Source: Drosophila persimilis
Lineage: Eukaryota > Arthropoda > Insecta > Diptera > Drosophilidae
Reading direction: 5' to 3'
NCBI RefSeq assembly: GCF_003286085.1
Contig: NW_020825289.1
Coordinates: 2,356,001 to 2,420,000 of the forward strand
DNA length: 64,000 nt
A program made the translations under genes and the position numbers. This document shows positions 20,829 to 32,313 of this stretch, piece by piece. A model generated the notes under the pieces. That model was not told the origin of the DNA. It made no database searches and saw only the letters and a program-made list of their open reading frames with translations. Positions within the stretch are counted from its first letter, which is position 1. Each line of letters begins with the position of its first letter.

Positions 20829-20954
20829 ATATTATTGAATTGATCTTCAAAAGTATAAAGTTTACCACACACAACTTTCATTGTCCCAATCAATTTATCC
20901 CCTTTTTTATCATTTGAAAATACGGGTCCATGTTATAATAAACAATTAAGTCTC

Positions 20955-21040
20955 AGGATGTGGTTCTCATGAAGAAACCTTAACTGGTGAAGAGAGAAAG
21001 TTTTTGAAGAGGACTCTTTGAGACCTGGAACAAAGGTAGC
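20955..21040 (-). mobile_element. Short CR1/jockey-type RT fragment
   Basis: These bases match 23288-23372 of the longer CR1/jockey-type RT (both contain gagagtttttaaagagg-like and tctttgagacct strings). They replace the env sequence upstream of 20954. Confidence 0.7.
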
Positions 21041-21228
21041 TGTGCGCTCACCACAGTTAATTGTGCGTTAAACAGAACATAAATTAAAAATATCGATGAC
21101 AAAAACAACGTATTGGTTGGTTACAAACCCAAAGCACAAAAGTAACTAAAATCCAGAGACAAAATTTATTTTCTCTTAAACTTTTTATGGAAAATTAATA
21201 AGATAAATTTTTTAATTGCTTTCGCAAT
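21041..21228. other. AT-rich DNA, nothing recognised
   Basis: No coding sequence or clear repeat was seen between the RT scrap and the next DINE-1 copy. Confidence 0.4.
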
Positions 21229-21835
21229 AATACCCGATACTCGAAATGAGTCTAGGGGTATGTTAGATTTGTGGTAAAAAAGGATGTGTGTAACGTCCAG
21301 ACCCCATAAAGTATATATATTCTTGATGAGCATCAACAGCCGAGTCGATCGAGCCATGTCTGGCAGTCAGTCCGTAAGTCTATCTGTCCCTATGAGTGCC
21401 TAGAGCTCAGTGACTATAAGACGTAGAGTCACGAAATTTTTTCTCCAGACTTCTGTGATATGTGACTGTTCCACGTGTATTTCAAAACTTCGTCCCGCCC
21501 CCTTCCGGCCCCTCAAAAAACCGAAATCTGTGGCATTCACAATTTGAAGGTAACGAGAAAATCAAAAACGCAGAATCACAGAGAATGACTATATCTTTTA
21601 AACGGCAGAATCTGAACCAGATAGTATTATTATTATAGCCAGAATGAAGAAAACGATTTCGTGTTCTACCGCTCTGTCTCTCTCTAACACACACGTTTCA
21701 TGGTCGGCTTTGCCTATTGCTAAAAGTGAGTTTCTAGATCTCAGAGACTATAACAGCTAGAGCAACCAAATTTTTGATCCACACTCCTGTGATATCGGAC
21801 CTTAACGAGTTTGTTTCAAAATTTCGCCCTAAAGT
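21229..21835 (+). mobile_element. DINE-1-like copy, 5' two thirds
   Basis: It starts atacccgatactcgaaatgag and carries accccataaagtatatatat, gatgagcatcaacagccgagtcg, the 'aatctgtggcattcacaat' cassette and ctctgtctctctctaacacac. It stops after gtttcaaaatttcgccct at about 21830, so the second cassette and the 3' hairpin are missing. Confidence 0.85.
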
Positions 21836-22378
21836 TTTTTAAAATGTGTTCTTACCGTGTGTACCATGGTGCCCCAGTGATACTTCACAGTAACTTCGAT
21901 TCAGTCCTTTGGATTAGTTTAGTTAGTTAGTTAGTTTTCCCTTAGTTCGCAGTCATATGTCCAAATTGGTTCGAGAACTGCATTGTAAAAAAATACTTTG
22001 TACTCTAGTTTTAGTGGCGAGCGGAGGTTAATAAGCCAATGTCAAGCCAATAGCTCTAAATTTCAGTACATTTCTCCTAGTTTTGATTTTAACGCCAAGC
22101 TACAGTTGTTTTTTTTTTCATGGACGTTTACATGCAATGACTGAATCTTTCAAGAGGCGATGCAGTTACTGCGGCTGTTACGCGCGGATCCCAGGCAAAA
22201 CGCAGCCCTCCTCCCGCCCAACCGACCGAGGGGCGCTGCCGCATGACGCACCGTGCGTAGCCGAATCGAACGCGAACATGCAAGAAAGATAGCCATTAGA
22301 CTAACATTCGAGGAAAATTAGCACTAAACTTACTAAGAAACTAAGCATGCAATCAAAATACAAATACCACTACAATTA
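21836..22378 (-). mobile_element. Probable 3' untranslated part of the CR1/jockey-type element
   Basis: No ORF was found. It is contiguous with the RT end at 22379 and contains tagttagttagttag and a short GC-rich patch (22175-22265). The exact 3' end of the element is unclear. Confidence 0.45.
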
Positions 22379-23890
22379 CTAACTACTAGAAAGGTGTGTA
22401 AGGATTAGTAATTTAATAAGAGGAAGAGAATTAGTGGTGGATATAATATGGTAGAGGGAATTATAATACGAGCATAAGACCCTAAACGGTTCATGCAAGG
22501 AATAATTCGATCTACAAAGTGGAAGGAACAACGGTATACAATTTTTAGTCTGTCTAATAGGAATCGGGAAGTTTATGCGGCTCAACAGATCAGGGCTGTC
22601 TATGTCACCCCTGAACAAGTTGTGCATAAATATCACACCAAGCTTTTTTCTACGGTTAACTAAGGATGGGACGTTTACTAATAGTAGTCTACTAGAGTAA
22701 GATGGGAGTCTTACAACCGCATCCCAGTTAAGGCCCCGCAGAGCAAAGAGTAAAAAGTTTTTCTGTACTGATTCCATACGGTCCTGGTGTACTTTGCACT
22801 GAGGGCACCATACACAGGAGACGTATTCTAAGATCGGACGAACAAGCGAGGTATAGAGAGTCTTTGTTATATAGGGGTCGTTAATTCCTTTGACCACCTC
22901 TTTATAAACCCAAGCACGCCCATGGCCTTATTTACCATGGTAGAAATGTGTTCGGAAAACTTTAACTTGGGGTCTAACATAACACCCAGATCATCCACCA
23001 GGGTAATTCTCTCAAGAGAACCACCAAATAGGGTGTAGGGAGCCAAAAAAGGGCTAGACCGATGAAATGTCATAACTTTGCATTTCGAGGCATTAAGGTG
23101 TAACAAGTTTGCACAACACTATGACTGAAAGCTATTGAGATCGGATTGCAAGCGAGAATGAAATGAAATGTCCTTGTACTGGACACAGAGTTTAACATCG
23201 TCCGCATACATAAGTACTCGAGAGTATGTTAATACTGAAGGCAAGTCATTAATAAAGAGTGTGAAGAGTAAGAGGCCTAGATGGCTGCCCTGTGGTACTC
23301 CCGAAGAAACCTTTACTGGTAAAGAGAGAGAGTTTTTAAAGAGGAATCTTTGAGACCTAGAAAAAAGATAGCTAGAAATACATCTCAGGAGGTTGGGCGA
23401 AACCCCTAAAAGGTCAAGTTTATGTGCTAAAAGGGAATGGTTTACAGAGTCGAATGCTTTACTAAAGTCGGTGTAAATAACATCCGTCTTTAAGTTACCT
23501 TGAAAGCCTTTAATAATGAAAGAGGTAAACTCTAACAAGTTCGTGGGGGTTGATCGCCGCCTTCTAAGTCCATACTGAGCTGGAGATATAAGTGACTTGC
23601 AGAGATGTTGCAAGTGCGAAGTTAAAACCTTCTGAAATATTTTGGGAATAGCGGATAACTTTATTATACCTCTGTAATTTTTTGCGTCAGACTTGCTACC
23701 TTTTTTATGGAGAGGAATTAATTAAGATTCCTTCCAGATCGGGGAGAAGCAAGAGGAATCTATGGACAGGGTGAATAATTTAGGCAAGGGTCCACGCAGA
23801 GCCTCGGCGCAGTACCTGAGTACACAACCTGGAACCCCGTCTGGACCCGGTGAAAACACCGGCTTAACTAGTCGAAGATCATGAAGTTGC
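22379..23890 (-). pseudogene. CR1/jockey-type non-LTR reverse transcriptase
   Basis: RT blocks in order on the minus strand: PGPDGVPGCVL (about 23860), a stop, KKGSKSDAKNYRGI (about 23700), then 23613-23119 with YGLRRRRST, VIYTDFSKAFDSVNH, SSGVPQGSHLG, LFINDLP and the YADDVKL catalytic box. 23106-22867 has HLNASKCKVM, and 22897-22379 has the C-terminal thumb (LYTSLVRPILEYVSCVW). Frame breaks lie near 23112 and 22880, with an early TAA near 23722. No RNase H follows, in keeping with CR1 or jockey. The endonuclease part is missing. Confidence 0.85.
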
Positions 23891-24227
23891 TGGCATGGTT
23901 ACCTCGGGTGCGTAGCGGTGTGCGGGTACGCGTTGTTTCTGAGTGACGATAGTCGACGTTCGTCTTCATGTTGTTGCTGCAGAGCGCGATTTTGGCTCAT
24001 TTTTATTTATTGCTTACAGAGCTTATGCTCCTAAGCGTTGTCATTGTTTGTCCAACATTTAATATTTGAACAATTTTTATTTTGAATAAATGAAAGTCGA
24101 GCTTTTAAAATCCTCATGAAGGGGGGATCAACTTTTTCGAATGTATTTTATATTTGTTAGCACAATTCTTGTCGAACACTAAACTTTATGACGCAAATCT
24201 ATTTACTAAAATATCTTCACTTTTTAG
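23891..24227 (+). other. Intron sequence upstream of the host gene
   Basis: No TE coding sequence was recognised. It ends in a pyrimidine-rich acceptor (cttcactttttag at 24215-24227). It is the 3' part of a long intron whose rest is transposon DNA. Confidence 0.55.
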
Positions 24228-25603
24228 GAATGGAGTACTTAGAGTTCTTGGATATATCACATAATAAACTGAAAACACTTTCTAAGACCATATTTGGAAT
24301 TCGTAACGTGGCACAAAATGTACGGATTCTAGCCAACGCTAATTTATGGCATTGCGATTGTGCACTACAACATGAAATGAACTTAATTTTTGCGTACCAT
24401 TCGTCAACATCGTCAATGTATTGCTGGTCTCCAGAGGTATTCAAGAACTGCTCGGTATTTGATGACCGATTTTGCGATAGCAAGGATACCGAAGAATCCT
24501 TAGAAGCTGTCGCAACCACGATGACAGCACCAGCAATCACCTCACAAAACTCAATCATGAAATCAACGGAAAGTCCAATATACATACCAACACTGCCGAC
24601 ATCAGCCACAGTACCTCCTAACGAACTTGTAGTTTTGGAATGTCTCGCACAAAATCAGACTAGTACCAAGACACAGGAAAATATTAGACAACATTTATGG
24701 TGGCCTCAAATAAATTTTTTTCCTAAAACCAGTGGACCACTCACCGTTGAAATTACAGTAGAATTGGAAGATCTAAACGGTCTTTCTTTTGGAATATTTT
24801 GGTTTTCAAAGACGACAAAAGAGTACTATATGATGGAGCTTTTTCCTGAGGAGTACGGGTTGGGTTGTTATTTTACAATGCCACTGAAAACGATTGTAAC
24901 GGACTTAGTGCCTAACGTTGCTTATACCTTTTGCCTGATCGACTCTAATCAAAATGGCGTATCACCTTTTAGTTGTAAATCAGTGCATATAAGCGGAAAC
25001 TTAGAAGTTTATTATAATTCTTGGATTTCAGAACATATCCGCTCAAATGTAAATAGAAAAATCCATTTTGTTTGATTATAAATAAATTGTAATATTTTTC
25101 ATTTTCAAGGGTATGTCATGGATGATCTTGGGAATCGTGGCATTTATGTTTCTAGGAATAATATTTATGTTTCTAGTACTAAAGCAAAAGCCCATTTGGT
25201 TAAGAGGCAGCAAACGTGTTATGAAACCGAAGTGCAGCTCTGGTAATATAGTCGTCTTGCCTCGAGGCAACACTGTTCAAAACGTAGAGAGACAAGAAGC
25301 TATAATTTCGGAAAGTAAGCCAAAAAGGTATGAATTTGATCTTTGTACTCACTCTTATTAATATCTGCGTTTCATTTATAAAGGCTACTTTCCTGTATTT
25401 CGAGGCATAACTCTTCTGATAGTATTTCCAGTACTCAAAGCTATATGATCGCAAACCTCTACGAAAGCGTACCAACCTATATGACATTGGACGAAGTTTC
25501 TGTAACGGTCGATAATGGTTATTTTTTTGTAGAGGATACACAAATACCCCAACGTTCAAAACGACTTTCGAGTGACCCTCTCCCAGCCGTACCAAATATG
25601 TAA
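24228..25603 (+). CDS. Host gene, last three exons: LRR - FN3-like - transmembrane protein
   Basis: Exons are 24228-25048, 25110-25327 and 25384-25603 (stop TAA 25601-25603). Introns are 61 and 56 bp with GT-AG ends, and the phases match (0, then 2), so the frame stays open to the stop. The first exon opens two bases into a codon (acceptor AG at 24226-24227), so upstream exons exist elsewhere. In order: one leucine-rich repeat (LEFLDISHNKLKTL), a cysteine-capped LRR C-terminal domain (LWHCDCAL with later Cys), a Ser/Thr-rich linker, an FN3-like domain (LTVEITVELEDL, VAYTFCLI), a membrane helix in exon 2 (WMILGIVAFMFLGII), and a cytoplasmic tail of about 130 residues ending LPAVPNM. Architecture is that of type I cell-surface LRR proteins (FLRT or LRIT-like), which act in adhesion or signalling. 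The identity of the orthologue was not recognised. It is the only non-TE gene seen. Confidence 0.85.
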
Positions 25604-26215
25604 ATGTAGTTATATCATATGTTCTGCTTAATTTTACTACTTTATTGTGAAAATGTTCCAAATGTTATTTTTTCACTCTTGAATATACATAGTATATAAA
25701 ACATGACTCTTGTGAACTATATCGGAATGTTTCTTCTTAAAATATCCTTTTAAAAACTGTAATAGGCTCTGCACACTGAACACATCGCGGTGAAATGGTG
25801 CGAATTTTTGACAGATGTGGAGCCCCGATTCACACTGCCACCATGCACCATCTACCATCCGTCAAAAAGGAGCTGAAGAACGTAAAATTACAAAGTTTTG
25901 GACTGAATTGTGATAAGTTCACAATTTTAAATTAGTAAATTGCCTATATTACAGACTATAATAAAATAATACATATATGTACGTTACCCTTTAACTCCCT
26001 TAACAATTGCAGCAGGACTATTTGTTGGCTTGGCCTTGGCTGCTCGCCATTTTCTAAAGTATATCTCGTTATTCTACGTTAAAGGTATTCCCGTATCTTT
26101 TAAGAAGTGGTCTCCGGTTTGCACTTACTCTTGCGTTTTACGTTTTCAGCCAAAAAGTTTCGTTTTCGTTTCAAGGTGCTCTAGATTTCACAAATTCTTG
26201 TGATCGATATGTTTC
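25604..26215 (+). other. 3' flank of the host gene with candidate poly(A) signal
   Basis: AT-rich, no coding sequence. An AATAAA occurs at 25960-25965 (ataataaaataat), a plausible polyadenylation signal giving a 3' UTR of about 380 bases. No transposon was recognised until the DINE-1 stub at 26216. Confidence 0.5.
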
Positions 26216-26240
26216 ATTATACTCGAGACTCAAAATGAGA
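26216..26240 (+). mobile_element. DINE-1 5' stub, left of BEL-2
   Basis: The sequence tatactcgagactcaaaatgag is the diverged first 22 bases of DINE-1. The matching continuation (gtatattagatttgtgcg, cgtttccgaccctataaag) is at 35050-35129, on the other side of BEL-2. Confidence 0.65.
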
Positions 26241-26525
26241 GTTCGGAGCAGCAGCCGTTTATAGCTATTAACGCACGTCTCTCTAAAGTTTTCTGCAATC
26301 GCGCCTAGCCTATATACGCTCACGCACACACCTATGTAAAGTTATTACTTGTTATAAGCCACGGCTTATTCGAGGCAGTCGGTCTGCAGTACTCTTTGTC
26401 GCCCAAAACGTCTAACACCTAAATCTAAGTCCACGGCCACGGCCTCGAACAAAAAACACACAAACAATATCAAACAATAAACGCCATATTGTAACCTTAA
26501 AAACGGAGAAATTTTTTTCTTGTAA
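26241..26525 (+). repeat. 5' LTR of BEL-2
   Basis: It begins gttcggagcagcagccgtt. The same start follows the polypurine tract at about 35014. The end is set by the primer site at about 26529, so the right boundary is good to about 5 bp. It shares its first 12 bases with the BEL-1 and BEL-4 LTR, showing related families. Confidence 0.7.
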
Positions 26526-26978
26526 ATTTTGGTGTCAGAGTGGCCGAAAAAGCTCGGCAGCTTTCAACCTTCCAAGCTTCTCTTTCTCCGTCTGTTTCGT
26601 TACTGCGGAGCGCACTGTCAAGACCGGCTGCATAGAGTTCTAGACGTGGTCCGATAGTTTATTTCGCCTCCTCTTTCGTCCTTTGCTTCAGCCAACTTTC
26701 GAGACCGGCTGCACATATATCTCTCTCAAGTTCGAACTTGAAACAGTACAAAACCTCTCGGTCGTTCTCTTGTGTAAAACTGTTGGCTCTTTTTCGGTCG
26801 TCGTTTCGTTGCTTTCCCGGCGCATACATTTTGGACATACACAAATAAAAAGTGCCGCAAAAGTGATCGCAAAACATTTTTAGCTCGTCTGAGCTCTCGC
26901 GTTGCATCATTTTTATTTAACTTTTATTCAACTGTGATCGATTCACACTCTCCGCGTCATCAATATATAGCCAAAAAC
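26526..26978 (+). other. BEL-2 leader, no gene
   Basis: The untranslated leader between primer site and gag ATG. It contains two diverged copies of an 'agaccggctgca' motif (26624 and 26701). Short open frames on both strands have no recognisable domain. Confidence 0.5.
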
Positions 26979-28070
26979 ATGGCCAAAAGGAAAAACAATA
27001 GTAGGAGTGGATCGTTGGCTATGGGCAATGATAGCGATACAGTGACAGCTGGCGATGCTCCACCTAGTGAAAGGGTTAGTGTGAACGCAGCCACCACCCA
27101 ATTCCCTGCATCTCGGATTTCCTTCATGAGGCTGAAGGCTAGAGTATTTTTCGACAGGCTAGAGTCCATACGCACAGAGATAGATCGTGAAAAGCTGCGC
27201 CAAATGGATGAATATGATTTGCGAGGATTGTTGGAATCATTGACGGAGCTGAAATCCAATTTTACACACACCAGATTGGAGGAAGTTGATTTTGATCCAT
27301 TATTTACATGGCCAATCGATCGCGCTTGCCACAGCTGCAGTTGCCCAAGCTTCAATTCCATGTTCACAGCTGTGACTGATAGTGAAACTAAGCTGACTTC
27401 TATCGAGAAGTTACAGCATTTGCGATCTTGTTTCAGCCGAGCGGCGTTGGACACCATTAGTTCGTTGGAGATGAGCGAGGCTAATTACAATACCGCATTA
27501 GATATTCTCAAAAATCGATTTGCTAATTAACGTCTCATTCTACAGGCACGCACTAGAGAAATATTAGGGCTGGTGCGTGGGGACTCATCTGTTGTTTCGC
27601 TGCGGGCGTTTACGGACGCCGCCACCTCACATCCTCGCGCGTTGGATGCGCTGCCAAATAAGGAGGAAATACCTGATTGCATCATCGTCCACGCACTCTG
27701 GAAGAATTTGGAAGGGAGACTCAAGTGAAATGGGAAGCTGCGTCGTCGAATCACGATCTTCCATCCAGGGCGAAATTATCTGCCTTTCTGGAACAAAGAT
27801 GTCGTACCCTTGAAGGCATTCACCACTCCATGCAAGGGCAAGATGGTCAGGTTGGCAAGTCAGGGAAAACCGTGAGTACGCATCATCGAAAATCGTTTGT
27901 AGCATCGTGCGCTCCTGTTACCTGTTTGTTTTGTGAGGGCACGAACCATTTGATTGCCAATTGTCAACGGCTCAAAACTCTATCGCTGAATGATCGTCAC
28001 AAGGAAGCAAAGAGGCTCTTGTTATGCGGCAATTGCCTAGGGTCATCACTTGAAAGATTGTAAATCAGGT
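26979..28070 (+). pseudogene. BEL-2 gag
   Basis: It starts with a lysine-rich ATG (MAKRKNNSRSGS) at 26979. The capsid part has FDPLFTW and LRSCFSRAALDTISSLEMSE, stopping at 27528 in FAN-stop. The same frame carries on (ARTREILGLVRGDSS, ALWKNLEGRLK) to about 27723. It then shifts to 27677-28063, with a CCHC-like knuckle (CLFCEGTNHLIANC) and RLLLCGNCL. The second knuckle (CRTCQLKHHTLLH) is in another frame at 28050. The structural protein is broken at least three times. Confidence 0.8.
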
Positions 28071-30396
28071 TCCTGCCGTACCTGCCAATTGAAGCACCAC
28101 ACTCTTCTGCATTTCCTTCGTCCAACAGAGCCCTTCCATACTGCTTCGTCATTTGAGCCGCTGTCAAATCATACCGCCATTATTGCATTGTCGCCCTGCT
28201 CGCCGCAAACACATATATCCCAGCGTCGTCAAAAACAGCGCTGGAACTTTCATGCCATGTCGCGCATTGTTGGACTCGGGCTCGCAACTGCATTTCATAA
28301 CTACTCGTCTAGCTAATCAGCTTCAACTGCGAAAAACCAAGCTGCTTACTGCAGTCTCTGGCATAGGAGATTCTAGCTTCTCAACTGAAGGTATCTCGGT
28401 GCATTCCGTTCTGAAATCTCGGATTTCAGATTTCACCACTAGCTTCACTGCCGTCGTTGCCCATAAGATTACGGACAGTCAACCTCGTGTCTCAATTGGC
28501 ACTGTTAATCGGCCTATACCTTTGAATATCCAGCTTTCTGACCCGTCGTTCCATTAGCCGCAGCGGATAGATCTGCTCATCGGAACCGGACTTTTCTTTG
28601 AGTTTCTGTGTGTGTGACAAATTCAGCTGGCGCCTGGATTACCCTTGCTACAGAAGACACATCTCGGATGGATTCTATCAGGTGGCAGGCACTCGGCCCC
28701 CAACTCCTCGTCGTTTATCGCAACCCAATCTTCGGATGACACCAATCACAGCACACGGCTCGATGACTTGGTTCGTCAATTTTGGGAAGTGGAGCACATC
28801 TTTGAGCCAATTGCTAGGGAAACAAAGGAGGAACTTCACTGTGAGGAACACTTCGTAAACCATCAAACTCGCTTACCCTCAGGGGAATACTCTGTTCGCT
28901 TGCATATGAAGCGAAGTTTAGAGTCCTTGGGAGATTCCTATTTGCAAGCAAAGCGGCGCTTGGAAAGCTTGGAGCGCAAATTCGTGAGTAATCCAGCTCT
29001 TCATGAAAAATATTCGGCATTCATGAACGAGTCCCTTTCCCTCGATCATATGTCTCTGGGGCCCAAGGAAGATAGGCACAAGTGCAAATATTTCTTGCCA
29101 CATCATTGCGTCATTGAAGAGGACAGCTCCACAACAAAGCTGAGGGTCGTATTCGACGGCTGTGCAGCTACCACATCTAGTCTTTCGTTAAATGATCTGC
29201 TTATGTCTGGTCCCACCATTAAAGCCATCTATTTCACACACTCATCCTAGGATCTAACTAGAGATGATTGGTAATAATAAGCTGTGCTAGATAGGGAACT
29301 GAGTTGAGTTGGGGAGAACGGCAGGAAGTTCCGGGTCTCTGCGGGACGGCCGCAAAGAAATGCTTCACAGAGACCTTGGTTCCTCCTAGCCACTCTCGTT
29401 CCGTCGACGCTCGCACCTACGCAGTTCCTTCATAGCGTCGGCTGCAAAGTTGCAGTGCTCCATGCCGACCATACCGTGGGGTCTTCCACAATCGCCTCGA
29501 TCAAGTTGTTCGGCGTGAGCTGCCAGCCGGAAGATCGCCACAACTCCTCCCTGATATGTGCGAAACGCTCACATTGGAAATTGCTCACCACGATCAGTTC
29601 GGCGAGTCCTCATGACCGAACCTCCAAAGGTAATGGCCGAAGCAGTCGTGTCCGCTCAGGAGCTGTCCCATATCGGACATCCGAGACATCCCAGCGGCTT
29701 TGCCATATTCTGAGGCTTTCTTCACGGGCCTGCTTACACGCGTCTCTCCTTGCCGCGCCAGCCCGGGTGGCTTCGGCCACAGTCCCCTCCTCAAGCACCA
29801 GAAGGTCGACAGGTAGGACTCCCGTGATGACCAGCGTCTTCGGATAAAGTCCGAGAACCGCAACAGACTCGGAGCGCGCAGAGGCGATGAGTGGCCACTA
29901 GCGTAGCTGGCCACTTTAATGCCATCCGCCCATATGTCTGCTGCGTAGGTCATGGCTGAGCGGACTACGCTGGTCAGCAGAACCCTCCTCTCCTGCTTCG
30001 GGCCACGAGTATTTAGCAGCATTCGGAACAGCGCCCGACTCGTATTTGCTGCTTTCTCCTGAACGTAGCTGAGGTGTTCTCGGAAACTGAGCCTAGTATC
30101 GATCATCACGCCCAGATACCGAATGGCTCGTTTCGACGATAATCTCTGTTCGCCAACCCTGATGCGAGCGGTCTCCACAGTCGAACGGGTGCTCACCAGT
30201 ACTGCCTCAGTTTTATGAGCGGCTAGCTCTAGTCCCGCAGATCGGAGCCAGTCTGAAATCAGCTGGATTGAGGTGTCGCAATTTGCTTCAACGACGTCCA
30301 GGTACTTAGCTACCACCGTCAGGGCGACGTCATCTGCGGAGCAGGTTAGCTGACATTCGCCTGGGAGTGCTAGCCTCACGACACAATCGTAGGCAA

Positions 30397-30949
30397 TAGT
30401 GTTGGGTAAACATTGCTCATTTTATTGATCATGTCCACTTGTTCTTTTTTAGTAAGTGAGTCACTCATATTGCTCACTTGCTCTCTTAGATTGCTCAGTT
30501 ACTCACTTGCTCAGTTGCTCACTTGCTCTGTTGCTCACTTGCTCAGTTGCTGACTTGCTCACTCAGTTGTTCACTATTCATGCACAGATGGTTCCAAATT
30601 TCACTATACTTTCAAATTAGCGACATACTGAATTTTTGAAAGAGTAAACAGCTTTGCCGGTAATACAAAAAGTGTGAAGTAAACGCAAATATGAGCAACA
30701 GCTGCCAGATCGCGAAATTCCCTTTGAGGAGCAAAATTGCGCAAAAAGGGAGTAGAGAACAAGTGAACAAAAATGAACAAGTGAACAACAAAGAACAAGT
30801 GAGCAAAAAAGAACAAGTGAACAACAAGGAACAAGTGAACAACACAGAACAAGTGAACAAAAAAGAACAGCTTAGAAGGAACATGTTGAGTTGCTCACTT
30901 AAGTGAACAACTCTTTTTTGTTCAGTCACTCATGAGCAACACAACACTA
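30397..30949. mobile_element. hAT-type MITE, 553 bp
   Basis: It is flanked by the 8-bp duplication GTAGGCAA (30389-30396 and 30950-30957). Ends are TAGTGTTGGGTAA and the complement of TAGTGTTGTGTTG, short terminal inverted repeats of hAT form. Both arms carry sub-terminal repeats: TTGCTCACTTGCTC types on the left (30470-30570) and an 18-bp array of gaacaagtgaacaa on the right. No transposase was seen. Removing it restores the RT frame of the R1-clade element. Confidence 0.85.
30757..30864 (+). repeat. Six 18-bp tandem repeats inside the MITE
   Basis: The unit gaacaagtgaacaacaaa is repeated six times with few changes. The same core appears reversed (ttgctcacttgc) in the left arm. Such sub-terminal repeats are transposase-binding sites in hAT elements; here that role is inferred. 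Confidence 0.8.
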
Positions 30950-32313
30950 GTAGGCAATGTTCCATAGAAGAGGCCCCATCCTTGATCCTTGGGGAACGCC
31001 TGCCGTTATGCAGTGAGACTGCACGCCGGCAGCCGTACTGTATTTCAGCAGTCTCCCCTCGAAGTACCTTCGACCGATTGCCTGTAGATATTGGGGTACA
31101 TCGCGCCGGTTCAGTGAGTCCAAAATGCACTCCCACTTTACAGAGTTGAAAGCGTTCCTGATGTCTAGGGTGAAAATCAGGCAGTATTCCTGCTTGGAGA
31201 CTATCTCAACGACCCTGCCTATGGCGTCCACAGTTGACTTACCTCTCCTGAAGCCGTTTTGGTTTGGTGATAGTCCCCCAGCATCCTCGACAGCGTTGTC
31301 CAGTCTTCTGCGGATTATCTGCTCAAGAGTCTTCCCCAGCGAGTCGATTAAGCAAATCGGTCGAAACGAGGAGGGATCGTCCGGGGCTTTCCTGGGGATC
31401 CGTCCCCACGGATCCTTCTCGGATGAGTCGCAAAGCTGCAAGAAGCACTCCCGCTTGCTCACCTTGATAGCGTTCTGTAGGGTTTTTCTAGCTCCGCAGT
31501 ACTCCGCCTGTAGCCTTGGCCAGCTAGTGCCGCTCCTTTAGCGGGCCCGTTCGTATCGCCTTCTAGCTGACAGGCAGGTGCGTCTGGCCTCCTGGATCTC
31601 GGCATTTCACCAATAGGTCGGCGACAGCTTGCCCTTGAATGGCCTCTTGCGACTCATGCTGGCTTCGCATGCGGGCATGCGGGCCTCCATCCATCTTCTC
31701 CGCCTATCGAGAACACCAATGTCTCGTGGTCGCTGCCCGTGTAGTGGTTCCTCAGGCGCCAGTTGGACAGTGGGGAAAGGCCACTAGAAATGAATTTAAG
31801 ATCGATGACTGACCCAGCGCCACCCCTGTTGAAGGTATTCGCGGTCCCCTGGTTCAACAGTACTACGTCCAACGCAGCGAAGGCCTCAAGCAGTGCATGT
31901 CCCTTGGATACGGTGTCCGAGCTGCTGCTTCTGGAGATGTCGGTGCCCCACTCCTGAGCCCAAGCATTGAAGTCGCCTGCAATCACATTTGGTTTGTGGT
32001 CCCTGGCATCGTCGGCCAATTCGCCCATCGCCGCAGCGAAGCTATGACGGCTCAGGTTTGGTGGGAGATAGCAACTGTAAATCCATAAGTTCCCCAGTTT
32101 TGCCCTGACGAAATGTCGGAAATCAGCACACACTGAGGAGGCTTACCGTAGGCCCATATTGCTGCTTTGCCTGAGGAGCTTTGGACCCAGAATCAATCCT
32201 CGGGGGATAAGTAGGGTTCACTAATTATGGCAACGTCCGATCTCATTTCCCGCACCGACTGAGAGAGCAGGTCTGTGGCAGCCTCGCAATGGTTTAGGTT
32301 TATTTGGTAAAAT

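Larger units (their letters stand above)
15985..20954 (-). pseudogene. Errantivirus-type env remnant, split by two insertions
   Basis: A minus-strand envelope-like gene of a gypsy-type insect element, related to the baculovirus F-type fusion protein family. From 5' to 3': an N-terminal piece at 20829-20950, a basic furin-like site (RKKR) followed by a small hydrophobic segment at about 18200-18260, central ectodomain blocks at 17989-17501 and 17472-17269, and a C-terminal membrane helix at about 16060-16110 with a short tail ending at 15985. A BEL element (18335-20828) and a DINE-1 copy (16231-17167) interrupt it. Frameshifts occur near 18000-18095 and 17480-17500. It is a decayed genomic copy with no intact product. 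The gag and pol parts of this copy were not found nearby. Confidence 0.75.

Noticed and set aside
23891-24187. Possible upstream LRR exon of the host gene
   Set aside because: No leucine-rich pattern or donor site was found in any frame of this stretch.
25200-25661. 153-residue minus-strand frame over the host gene end
   Set aside because: It overlaps the plus-strand exons 2-3, which have spliced continuity and a membrane helix; the minus frame has no domain.
30604-30929. Hydrophobic, repetitive minus-strand frames (LFTCSLLF type) that look like a small membrane protein
   Set aside because: They are translations of the 18-bp tandem array in the hAT MITE; repeat length is a multiple of three, so all frames stay open.
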